In this document: piece after piece, positions 1 through 12,048 of the stretch
Layout: the number at the start of each line of letters is the position of its first letter
How positions within the stretch are numbered: the first letter of the stretch is position 1
Source: Anseranas semipalmata
Taxonomy: Eukaryota; Chordata; Aves; Anseriformes; Anseranatidae
Length of the DNA stretch: 64,000 nucleotides
Reading direction: 5' to 3'
Assembly: GCA_013399115.1 (NCBI GenBank)
Contig: VXAA01003276.1
Coordinates: 141,961 to 205,960 of the forward strand
The notes under the pieces: generated by a model
What the model saw: only the letters and a program-made list of their open reading frames with translations
What the model was told of the DNA's origin: nothing
Database searches by the model: none
Position numbers and translations under genes: made by a program

Positions 1-461
1 ACAGAATGCAATGCTAGCAAAAGCAACAAGACTTCTCATTATGATATTCTATGTTCATACCTCAAATCCCTGTGGTCTTCCTAGACTTTCTTTAATATGT
101 TTCCACGCAACAAGAATCTCTGATACAGACAAACTCGTAGCTTTGACATCGATAGGAGCAGCAGTGGGTTCTGTATTAAGAAAAATTGAAACAATAAACC
201 TCCACTGTAACAACTTGTATTTATCAAAAACACTCCATCTGAAACTGTCATTTACTTCCTTTATTCTACCTTAATACTCACAAGAAGGTATGACACTTAT
301 GGGGAACATGAAAAACTGAACAAGATGAAGAGATTATTATTGTTGTACTTCTTTATTTGTGTCATGCTACATCAATATCTTATCGCTGATGACGGGTGCA
401 GCAAACTGTGACAGAATCCCTTATGATTTTTTTTTTTTAAATCTTTTATATTTGTAAATGA

Positions 462-484
462 CCCTCCCCCCACCCCACCCCCCC
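462..484 (-). repeat. C-rich tract; G-quadruplex motif on minus strand
   Basis: Plus-strand C runs of 3, 6, 4 and 7 are separated by single T or A bases. The minus strand therefore has four G runs with one-base loops, the canonical G4 pattern, on the CNTN5 sense strand. Confidence 0.85.
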
Positions 485-3350
485 ACCTTTCATACACCTT
501 GATCATCTTAACTTCAGAAGTAAATGGAGCATTCATTCTCTTACTGGCTTTTTAGTGCCTTTTTGTCAGCTCAGAATGAATGACACCTAACTAGGGTGCT
601 CAGTCAATCCTGCTCTGGGGTTATACCAAGGAAGAAACGATACCCAGAGCTGTAGTGAAATGTTAAGTAAAAGATCTTTTTAAGACTCTGTTATCATGTC
701 CTTGAAGTCACGGGCACCAGTGTTTGGGCCATGAGATCTGCTCTCAGCTGTGAAGCATTTACTATTTTAGGCCCGGGTTGCACACTTTTCTAAAGAAGGC
801 ATTAAGACCTAGGTTTGTACGTCTTGTTACCTGTGTTGTTACCATTGACCTATGTCTGTGTTTTATCTCCATGCTACATTAGGACATTCTGCAGTCCTGG
901 CCTCCTGATGATCTGGACCAGAGGACCTATAGTCCAGAGCTGCCCTCCCTGCCATCCCACTGGGGTGGGCATCCTCGGATGCAGCTGGGGAATGGCCAGG
1001 GTGCACATCAGAGGGTTAGGGCTGCCCAATAGTGTTGCCACAGGCATGTTTTACTTTGCACTTTGATATCAGTGAATACTTCACAGAGGTCCAACTTCCT
1101 TCAAGGATTGGGAAGTTGTCTAGGTAAATGTAGAGAAACATCTGCCAAGATTGGTCATTGAACCGTAGCACAAATTTGTATCCCCATTTAGTGCACTGGG
1201 AATGAAGAGGGTCCAAAAATTGTTGCATATCAAACCTGAGTTAAGGAAATCTTTTGGATCCTCCACTTTATTACCTAAATATTACTGAAAATTTGCCTAA
1301 GACAAGATGTAGAGACAAAGTTAGAACACAGACAGCAAAGCACACAGTAGCAGCATTTCTCCACTGTTCTGGTGTAGTTTACTTGCTCAGCAAAAAGGTG
1401 AATTCACATTCCCCTGAAGTAGCAGAGCCTGCGATTTCTTCCTTGGCCTAATGTTCCTCATTATATTTCTAGTGTGTTGATCTGCTCTTAAAGGGTATGC
1501 AGAGGTCCTGGCTTTTATGTTATGGGGAGGCACATCAAAGAACTTTCTAAAAAATGTGTTTGGGAGGCTCATTTAACAGGGCTACAGAAAAGGAATTTCC
1601 TTATGGAACAACCTGCGTTAAAATTATACATTTTTTTTCCAGTGATCAAACTGTCTTAGTAAGATGTTTAATATCAGTCTTGACTCATTAGCTACCCTCC
1701 TTTCTCTGATCATGTTGCAGGGATTGTTCTGTCAGTGCTGTCCTATACTTTTTCTCTGACTTGGCTTGTACAGATTTTTCATCCTTTTTGATGTCAGATT
1801 TTAAATATTTGCAGCTCTTTTTGATCTTCTTTTTTATTTACTTCTAGAGAAAAGAAGCATTTCTGCCGTGATGCAAAATGCTGTTCACTAACAATGAGAA
1901 TTACTAATAAATATATATATGGAACTTTTCAGGTAAAAAGAGAATAATAATAATAATAAAAAACAAGAATAAGTGAAATGATCTTCTGAATTCAATACTG
2001 AAAGAAATGTGCTATGAAGAAATATATTCCTCATAATATGATTTTCTGTTCCATAGTTACACCCTGCTTTCTATTTTGTGTTCTAGTAAGATTTGTGTGG
2101 CAAAAGCTATTTTCTAGTTTTTGTATTATTGAAGCAATTACCTTGTTGTCAGAAAAGATTGCAGTGGGATAAATAATTTGCAATGTACACAAAATGTTGG
2201 TTGGCAGCCTTTACACTTTCTATAAATGTAGAAACCATTTCCTCTTCATAGCATTCACCAGGGGTGGTTTATGTATTGCTCAGAATAGAAACACAGAGCA
2301 TTTCCTGATATTTTTAAAAATCATTTTCAACAAATGGAGTAGAAATATATATATATATAATTGTGAAGGAAATGTATTTTTTACATATGCAGAAATTATT
2401 CACTATATTCCTATATTTAGGAATATTATGTTATATTATGACTGTCTGAAAGTTTATGGAGGTGAAATAACATTTTTTATGGATTCAGATAGGATGAGGA
2501 CCATATAATTTCTGATGATATAATACATTCTGTAGTTCAGTCCAATGTCATGCTTTATTCTGTGTGTCTAAAACTAATGATAAGTTGGACAGGTTCATTA
2601 GGTTTTACCATAATGGTCACTGATGTTATAATCATATTCTGTTCTTAATATCTTGTCATCATGTTAAATCTATAGGTAAATCTATTGGTATCTTCCTGAG
2701 ATCATGCTGATTGATTGAAAAAACAAAAATGAAAAGACAAACATCTTTAATGGTCCCTATAATACTCCCTGATCAAATTAAAGATGCAACGTGGTAACTT
2801 CTCAAAAGGCTGAGTGCAATGTCCACAAAACATTGTCTTTCCACGTGCCATAATCACACTGTAAGGAAACATGTTCAATCTGCAGCACTTTGGGATGGCC
2901 ATAATAAAGCAGAGCAAGGAGCAAGCACTAATTGCTTTGATCTGACATTCAGAGAGGGAATCCTGAATTTTGATACTGGCAGATAGGAGAAAGAAGAGTT
3001 AGTTATTAGCTCTCACTGTGTCCTCTCTATTTCCCACCAGAAACCAGTCTATTTTTCTGAAATGTTCATCCTTAAAGATTTGCATGTGATCTAACATCAA
3101 AAACAAGTCCAAGGAACTCCTTGCATTTCTGTTTTAATTCTTTTATGGAATGAAGCCTAAACCAGGACCCCATGTCCAAACACAGAGTATGCATTTACGT
3201 CTCATTTTGACTCTAGAAAAGATGTTTACACACTTCCCTAAATTGAAAATCTAAGCTCTCATTTTAAACTATGAATGTCAGCCTGGGTAATTGCATTATT
3301 AGGTTTTAGGTCTTCCATGGAGCCATGACTGAGATGATTCCTTTCTGTGG

Positions 3351-3385
3351 AAAACAAACAAACAAACAAACAAACAAACAAAAAC
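3351..3385. repeat. (AAAC)n microsatellite
   Basis: About eight AAAC units, slightly interrupted at the ends. Confidence 0.9.
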
Positions 3386-4471
3386 ACCACAAAAGAGATC
3401 CATCAAAAGGAAAAGACAAGAAAGAGTCCCTCTTTTGTCATCCTGTAGGTAAAGGAAGTGGAATTATTTGCTCTCTTGCTGGAAATAGCCACAGGATCTT
3501 CCAAATCAGGACACCTCCAGCTTTCATTCCTGAGAAAAGCCAAGAGATGTTATGCTCAGCTCTACCCCTCAGACTGATGGATGTGTGTCCCTGGCTGGGG
3601 GACTCCACTATATCTGTGATGGCATGGCTGCCTGCAGGGTAACACCGCATCCAGCATCTTGTGCTAGAAAGGGAAAAAGATGTCGTCAGAAGAGGAAACA
3701 CAAACTCAGACACTCAAGTTTAAAAAGATGGTTTCCAAAAAACCAAAAATCAGATGAACTGATTGCTCCCTGGACAGACTCTTGGACTTCTCACTTTTTC
3801 TCAAGTCCTTTCTATGTCCAATTTCCCTCTGACCAATGTCTTTGCAGAGGACTTTAAAGGAGAGATAAATAAGAGACCATAAGGTCCAGGAAATGAGCTA
3901 GCAGTGAGGCAGTGATCAGGCCTGCAGTGCTGAGCTCTGCCCTGGCCTTCCTTTATTTACTAGTGTAGAGGTACCCTTATTTGTCAGGCAAAGCTTCCAA
4001 AGCCCATTCCTGTAATGCTGCTCTCCTGTGCACATTGTTCACAGTATCCATCTTCCCATGGCTCTCCTTTCTCCATGGAATAACCCAGCTGTGTCATGCA
4101 GCAGTGTCCACAGGCCATAAGGAAATATGCCTATAGCATTACTTGCACATTTGGCTTCTCAAGGGAGCAAGTGGCATTAATCAAAGGAATGCTTAATAAA
4201 CTCTTACATATCAAGGTTGTGACTTCATTCCTTAAAAATTCAGTGAAGACAGCTCTAGCTGAATTTTTACAGGATCTAATCCAGATGGATCAACTGGCAG
4301 AAGCGGGAAATAATCCTCTGTAGTTTACGGCTAATATGACAATTTATTAATTTATTTATTTTCAGGTTCACCTAAACTCCAAGGAGCTCAGCTTTAGCTA
4401 TGAAATGATCTACAGGACTTCACTTCATCAGTGTATGATTTTAGTCAGAGAAGTGGAAGCTATATGGCACT

Positions 4472-4621
4472 GGGCAGCCTGCTCTAGTAGTTGGCAACCC
4501 TGCCCAGAGCAGGGGGGTTGAAACTAGATGATCTTTAAGGTCCTTTTCAACCCAGGCCATTCTATGATTCTATGATTCTATGATTCTATGATTCTATGAT
4601 TCTATGATTCTATGATTCTAT
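4472..4621 (+). mobile_element. CR1 LINE 3' end with ATTCTATG tail
   Basis: A 5'-truncated CR1 retrotransposon in plus orientation. The block with cactgggcagcctgctcta, ctgcccagagcaggggggtt and actagatgatctttaaggtc is the typical avian CR1 3' UTR. It runs into eight copies of the 8-mer ATTCTATG (4559-4621), the CR1 3' terminal repeat, here somewhat expanded. The 5' boundary is approximate. No coding part remains. It is antisense to CNTN5. Confidence 0.9.
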
Positions 4622-7104
4622 ATTTAAAAGAGTGTAATTGCATATTCTTTCTTCTAAATGAAAAGGAAAGGGTAATATATTTATGTATTTAAATAAGGGC
4701 TCAGGATGAAAAGCAAGGGGAGATGGACCTAACCAGGACAATCCTTCAGTCTGCAATGTCTTGTTCAATATCACATCATCCACTGTCTGGGCTGATGCAA
4801 AACTCCTTCAAGTTATGAAGGAACAAAACTGCAAGGGCTGTTATATGGCTGTTTGCCTTTCAGATAGTTGAAAATTTGGCTCTCTATTGTCTTAATGAAT
4901 TAGTACAAATTCATACAAAGCAGGAACAAAAACCCTGTGCAGTATCATTGCATCTTGTATGTGTTACAGAAGTGCATCTGGGCTCCCTTGGGAGGTTTTA
5001 AACAAGCACAGCAAGACTCAGAGTCTTCAGGCTTTTTCTTTTTTTTTTTTTTTATCTATTTTTTATAGTTTTTAGTAATATTCGCTGTTTATCAAAATTA
5101 TAAAACTTCCATTTTTGTGAAGATAATTTCTTCAGGTACCTGAAGGAGAAGAGAGGTACTAAAACTAACTGAACTAATTCTGTATCTCCCCATGTGGCAA
5201 ATGTGTTAAAAACACCTTTATAAAAGACCTAACTCATCTTGAAACCAGTTGGGTTCCCTCTTTCTCCTAGAAGCCTATTTCTATGTCCTTGTATATTTTC
5301 ACCAATCTCTATACTATATATTTTCTAATTCCTATTTATTCTTGTGTTAATAGGCTACGTCTATACTTGTAAACTAACCAGGGACAGAGAGACAAGGCAC
5401 CAGCCTGAGCATGGACACATAGCTCTCCATAGTGTTAAGTTGTTTGCATGGTCTGTGGTGAAGCATTGACTCTGGCCAGTGGTGCTGCCCCAGATTATGC
5501 CCAGCCAGTGATGGTTCCCAGGAGGTATGTGAATGCAACCGTGGTGTTCTGGGGGGGTGACAGTGTTCCAGTGTGCGGTTGTGAACCCTTTTTAGCCAGC
5601 TGGCTTTAGGCATAAAGAATGTCTGGCTTGTTTTATTTGCTAAAATTGAGGTAGCACCATTGTCCTTTACATTTCTCTCTTCATCATGTCTACTATTTTT
5701 CTCAATTTACAGATGGCATCGCATCTCAGCCTTTTTTACTAGGACAAGCAAAACAAGCTCCCTTGTTTCTACTCATTTCTTGATGATCTCCTGAACCCTT
5801 TGAACCTGTACTATCTTGTGTTCTTTGTTGGACGTAAGCAATGAGAACTGTAGATAAGATTTTAGCAAAACTCTCCGATAGTTTTATCAGTATCATGCCC
5901 TGATATGAATTAAAACATTCAAGGCTTTCTTTAGTTCAGGTTCCAACCACTAGGTTACCATTTGTAATGGAAAGGCTTATTACTATGCTTGTTGCATACA
6001 TTTGAATGTCATTTATGTTCCTTTTACTTGTGTTCTCTAATTCACATTTTCCTATGTATTATTCAGATCCTTCTCTGTATTGACAGTGCATCACAAAGTT
6101 GTAGTAACAGCAATATTATAACCATACTCTTCTGTTAGCATTATGAATACTAAATACATATTATCTAAGACTGATCTTTAAGAAATTCTGCCAGTAGCCT
6201 TCCAACCCAATATTTTCCTTTCAGTTCTTTTGTTTATCATTGCTTTCTTAAACAGTTTCATACACTATTTACAATTTTTGTATCATTTTATGTCTTCTCC
6301 AGCCTAACTAAAGAACTATTTCACACCATATGAATGCTTACACTGAAATCCAGATAGTCTGAAATCTGCTTGTCTTTATCAAGTAATTTTTTTTTCAAAT
6401 TAATGCATTGTGTGTGTTTCACACAATCCTTTTTTATTCCATAATTGAAACCATTTTCTATTTACCCTCACATTTTTTATTATTCTTACCTCTTTATTTG
6501 ATTTGAAGCTTACAATATATTGTAGTTGTGCTTTTGTAACCATATTTACTTTGTAACATACTTTTTTGTCACCACACTTACAAAGGTGAGAAGGTACTAT
6601 TTTCTGCACTTATATAGAAACATTTTTTTCTTGATAAAAATTTATTTTTGCCATCTTTTCATTACTTTGGGATAGAAAAGATCTTGCCCCATGGCCTTGA
6701 GAATATTAAAAGGGCTAACTTTCACCATCGATGTCAGTCATGAATAGAAAAACAGATTAAATTTAATTGTTGTTATGTTTAGATTGTAAAGTCTGCAATG
6801 TTTAAACTGGAAAAAGTTGAATTTCTGAGCAATTGGCAATACCAACATTTTTCACTACAGAAGTAAAAATCTGAAGACTTCTACATTCTTCTTATCTATC
6901 CTGCCTATATCATCTTATTTATGCAAAATTAATGATACAGTACTGAAATATTTTGGTCCATCCTTTGATTATCTTAAATATCAATGTTATTTACCTCACA
7001 TTTTTTTCCCACTTTATATATTTTATTATTTTTTTAAAATCTTTCCTCACCTTAATTTTTTGGCAATACTTGTGTTATTCTTACCCTTCTCATTTCTTGA
7101 ATTT

Positions 7105-7290
7105 AATTATAAAATCATTTCATTTCAAAAAGACCCTTAAGATCATCAAGTCCATCAACCTAACACTACCAAGTCCACCACTATATGGACTTGTATTATG
7201 TCTAAGCATTATGTATGCTTTTTACTTATTCTGAATATCCTTTAACGGGCACAGCTGTAAATCCTCATTTAAAGAAATCCGTACTGCCTG
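7105..7290 (-). mobile_element. Degraded CR1 LINE fragment, minus orientation
   Basis: The stretch aaaagacccttaagatcatc, then aagtccatcaacctaacact and accaagtccaccacta, matches the well-known avian CR1 3' region (consensus-like 'aagaccttyaagatcatcgagtccaac...cctaacactgccaagtcc'), read here as its reverse complement. Similarity fades after about 7190 and both ends are uncertain. It is much more diverged than the copies at 4472 and 25106, so it is probably an older insertion. Confidence 0.7.
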
Positions 7291-8671
7291 AGAAATGTAG
7301 CACTTCTTGGTGTATAAATTTCAGGTAGATTTTACACCTTTGACTTAGAGACATTCCAAAATTCTTCAGTTTCTAGTCTCAATTGTTAGTTACATCTTAT
7401 TGAATAGCTTACTGCTATTTAATGATGACTAACTCCCTTGTTATTTGTTAAGATCAGCTTTTCTATAGTGTTTTAATTATTCACCAAAACAAGACTATAG
7501 TAGCATTATTTCGTCTTGGTTCAGTCAGTACTGGATAAATAATCTGCTAATTATCACAGCCAGAATAAGGTCATTAGTGGTATTTACTATCCAAACTATG
7601 AGCTGCTAAATTCTCTCATAAATAACATTGTCCTGTAATATTTATCTAAAATTAGAAAGGTCTTTCTCAGCATCCAAATTTATCAGGGCCATCAGCAACC
7701 TCTAGTTCAACTCCCAGTATATTTAATTGCCCTTTTCAGAAATTACATGGAACTCAAAGAGATTATGTTTTACCCAAAGACTGATTTTGTATTTCTTAAT
7801 ATGTTACCACATCATCATGTTATGACATCCAACCGTTTTTACCTTGTTTTTGTCTTTCCTATGCAGCTCATACTTTAGCATGCTTGCTAAAGTAAGCCTG
7901 ATCATTACTCTTATCAACCAGGCCTTTTCCATCTTCTTGCGACTGTACTTTTACTCTTTCATATTTCTTACTCTGTTGCTATAGTCCTAATTTTCCCAGT
8001 TTTCCTCTTCCAGTGAATTTAAACCACACATAGATATTGCATATGCTTCCCCTTTGTCTTAGCAATCTTGGCCTTCTTATCCCCTCATTATTTAAGTGGA
8101 ATGTATTCATCAAGAAAAATCTTCAAAGAATATTTAAATGGTAAGACAACCAGTGCCTAATGCCACTTTTGTTCACTGTTTATTTTCAATATCTTGTGCC
8201 TTTACAATTTTTATTCTCTGTGGATCCAAATCGTCTGTGCCTGCACTGAAGTTCAGTGCTTTGTTTCAGTATGTTCTAGCATGAATCTAGTGCTATTATT
8301 TTCCTGGCAGAAAGTACAGTCAGAAGGTTTCTCTCTGTTCATGGTCCTTTTCAGCATCAGGCCTGTACATTGCAACCTTTCTTCTGGCAAGAAGCCTAAC
8401 TTGCTGTGTTCTGCATGTGCTCTAGTGTCTCTTTCTCTTATTAAAGCATTCACTTGTTAAAGGTTCGGCCTTGTCTTTCCTTGGTGCTGGAATGTGTCTG
8501 CTGTGTCCTTCTGTTCTGTCCTGTCCTCTGTTTGCAGATAATTGAGCATCTTTTTTTCTTTCCTGCATCATCTGTCTATCATCCTCATTCCCCTTCAGAA
8601 CTGGTCCCTGGCTCTCCTGTCATCTCTTTTTCTTCACTAAAACATCTGAACTCTCTTTTCCTTCTTCTCTC

Positions 8672-8781
<110 letters not shown>

Positions 8782-9605
8782 TAAGGTTTCTTCCTTTCTT
8801 TTCCTCCAGGAAAGTAACACTCCTTCAAACTTTTCTACTATATTAAACTATCGTCTCCAGAGGGCCATATTTGTTTTATTCCTCCCTGCTAAAACCTAGC
8901 GATTTTTGTACGATCTCTTTCAGCAGACTTTAATGGCTTTTTTCCTCCGCTTCTCCATTCCATTTTCTACTCCTGCATTACATTCATCTGCATGTTTAGC
9001 TCCTGGATAGTCTCTCCCATGGACTGTATACAGGTGATGTTTCCTATAAAGTCAAAAAGCCGATGAAGGGGAATAAATGTTTTAAAACATCTACAACCAG
9101 TCAGGGTTTTTCTGCCTGCAACTTTGGGTTATGACCATCACTGATCCCTTGGTAACCATTGATATCATATTATATCCTAAGTATCTGACTTAGAGATAAA
9201 ATGATTAGCCCCTCCAAGTACTTATGAAAAAGTTCTCAGTGTTTTGCTGTTGTTTGCTGGGTTTCTTTATTCACTGGTGGGTGTTTTTTTAAGCTTTTTG
9301 CCTCCATTAGAGACAGTGTCACGTCAATCAGTTGCTTACACAGGTGAACATCTTACTCAATACCACCCACAAGGCTGTTTGCCTAGACACAAATCAGAGC
9401 CACCACGAATGGGCTCTGACAATATGCAGGTAGATGGCAATATGCAGTCACAGTCATAAGGAAAAGATAGGTAGACACATTCATTCTTAATAAATGAAAT
9501 TTCTTCCTTGTCCAGAACCTGTCCTGTGCTAATGTTTTTATTTTTATTTATTTTTATTTTTTTTTCTGTGTGCTGAGCAGAAGCAATAGAATTTAGACAA
9601 AAAAC

Positions 9606-9626
9606 TTTTTTTTTTTTTTTTTTTTA
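9606..9626. repeat. Poly-T run
   Basis: About 21 T residues within a broader T-rich stretch that begins near 9536. No retroelement body was recognised beside it. Confidence 0.85.
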
Positions 9627-11813
9627 CATCAGTAAACAACTCTAGATCCATCTGTAGATGTGGGGAACCTTTTTATATGTAATATAAAGTTTCCTTAACT
9701 TTTAATAATTTTATCCTAGGCCTAGATGTTTACAGAGCAGTGAATTGAGTGTGTGATGAAAAGCAAGTAAGCTAAGGGCTTGCTAGCTCAGCTGCAGGAT
9801 CATAATATATTGTACTGTCAATCTTTATTTAATATCTCCTTTTCAACAGAAATCCTTGAGAAAACGTGCTTACAGTTGTTTAACTTTTAAGTTGTGAAAG
9901 TCCATGCCTCTTTCAAAACTAGTTTTCCCTTTTTTTCATAGCAAACTGAAACATCTATTGTCCTCAGTCTCCATATTGCCCAGAACTTAACTGTAATAAA
10001 CTATTTCATTGTTTCTTTAAATTTTCAGTTTATTACCTAGTATTATTCTGGAAAAAAGCTTTTTTATAAATTAATTTTACACTGTATTTTTTCCTTAAAT
10101 ATAAGTCTAAGAAAGTATTTAGCCTACAGAGTTCCTCTTACTAAAGGAAAAACTAATCTACAGACTCATACAGAGAATGAATTAGCAAAGCTATGACGAG
10201 TAGGTACTTGCAAATAGTTGCATTGTAACAAGAGCAATTGTTTTCAGGACATATTCTCTAGTAGCATAGGAGGAAAGTTAATTAATAATTCTGTTCAGGT
10301 CATTTGCAAAGTTCATATTTTAAAGAAAAGTTTGAAAAATTGATTACTTATTACTTGATTACTTATTCTATTTCCAGTCTTGTCCAAATAGCAAGCAAAG
10401 GACTGTCTATTACGATTCAGTATTCTGTTTTTGCTAAGACAGATTTTGCTTTTCAAAAAAGAAAAAAAATCTAATAAGGTTTTGCCTCCTTTCTTTTTTA
10501 AATTTCTCTTTTTATTGAACTTTCTGATTAGAATATGAAATTGTTAAATAATAAAAATATTACCATCAGTTTCACAGGATCATTTTCCATTGAGTAACAA
10601 GGAAGTCAAACATAAAAATGTCCTGGTTGTACTGGGCAATTTTTACATTTTAAAATATAATTGTTTTTCTAATAATATGAACATTTGGTAATGCTGGTCC
10701 AAACTGTGGAACACAAATATGTTACCGGAACTGCTTTTAGCAAAAACAGCGTTTCCAACTTCTATAATTACTGTGAGACAATACTAGTTGATGATCTCTG
10801 TTGTACCATGGCTTCAAAATTACACATTTATTATGGGTTATTATGGAATAATGTTTACTGTTTTCCAGCTTCACAGGAAAAAAACATTATCTTCACTCTA
10901 CAATTTTGTAGTGATATTATGAAATTCCTCCTATTTCCACTCGTACCTTACTAATTTTATTCTCTTAACAGTAGACAGTGGGACAACTCTTAAAGATAGT
11001 ACTACCAAAGTAGAAAGAAAGCATATGGCTTCCAGCAATGGAGCTTCTTACAATGTTTTTGTGGATAACGTTCGCTTATCTTTCATGTGTATGGAAATTT
11101 ACATATGCTGGCACCTGTCAGTACAGAACAACTTCTTTTACTAGTACAAATAAGTCTTTTCTCAGAAAATACTTTTCGGAGTTATATTAAGTTTACCTCA
11201 TAGTAATTTTCCAGAAATATTTTCCATTTGTTCTTCTGAACTCTTCATATAATTCTCACTGAATATTTGGCCATTAAGATAAATACATAAATTTTTATAC
11301 TAATGAACTAAAAAAGACAGAATACAGTAGAAAAAAAGAATAAAAATAAGAATAAAATTTCATCCTAGGCACTTTTTGTATTCATTAACCAGGAAATCAA
11401 CATACATAAGTGAAGTTGTTTAGTCTTTGAGTTGTTGTCTGTTTCGTCCATCAAAAAGGTATCATGAACCTCACAAACATTAGAAAATATCAGCCTTTCT
11501 TTGCTCCTTTTTTTTTTAGAGCAACACAGCTTACAGTTAAGAATACAGACTTCATATTAGGGATGAAGCTTCATTAAAACAAATATTTTTTCTTAGCACT
11601 GATGTGGCTTCTTAAACTTTGTCACTTGCTTTCTGGGTAACCTTGGCAAGTTAGTTCACCTCCTTCTCTGCCAAACATGATTAATAGCACTTAACACTTC
11701 TGCACAGAGTTTTGATATTTATGAAAAAGTATGCTATAAAAGGACATATTATATATAAATAGCTTGATATAGATAAAAATATACAACTTAATTTTACTGT
11801 ATGTTGAACTGAC

Positions 11814-12048
11814 CTCCTTCAGCTGAGCAGATGACAACAATAGGACTGAAGGGACCATCTCCTTTGTTATTGTAAACACCAACTTTCACCTCAAAAGGAG
11901 TCAAAGGTGGCACACTTTCGTCTCTGTAGATGAACTTTGAGGCATCTGAAGATGTCACCATTTTTTCCTTCCAACCACGTGTTCCGTTGGGTCTGAAGGC
12001 TACAATATATCCAAATCCTTCTCCGTTCTGAAACTCTTCTGATACTGG
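11814..12048 (-). CDS. CNTN5: CNTN5 exon: fibronectin type III domain 2, C-terminal half
   Basis: This 235 bp minus-strand exon starts in phase 0 and ends with the first base of a Glu codon. The acceptor ends ttttttag at 12049; the donor is GTCAGT at 11813-11808. It reads [18 protein letters not shown], then [17 protein letters not shown], then [19 protein letters not shown], then [15 protein letters not shown] and IVVICSAEG. The [14 protein letters not shown] and [18 protein letters not shown] blocks are contactin signatures; [10 protein letters not shown] and VICSAEG point to CNTN5. There is one further sequon, NGT. This is the last CNTN5 exon in the window. I looked for the FN3-3 exon expected downstream, in 1-11813, and did not recognise it. 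Confidence 0.96.

Noticed and set aside
2194..2508. 104-codon plus frame
   Set aside because: AT-rich composition, no family similarity, no splice or expression support.
11691..11882. Minus-strand frame overlapping the FN3-2 exon
   Set aside because: It reads the exon in a different frame and crosses its donor site; the contactin frame is clearly the real one.
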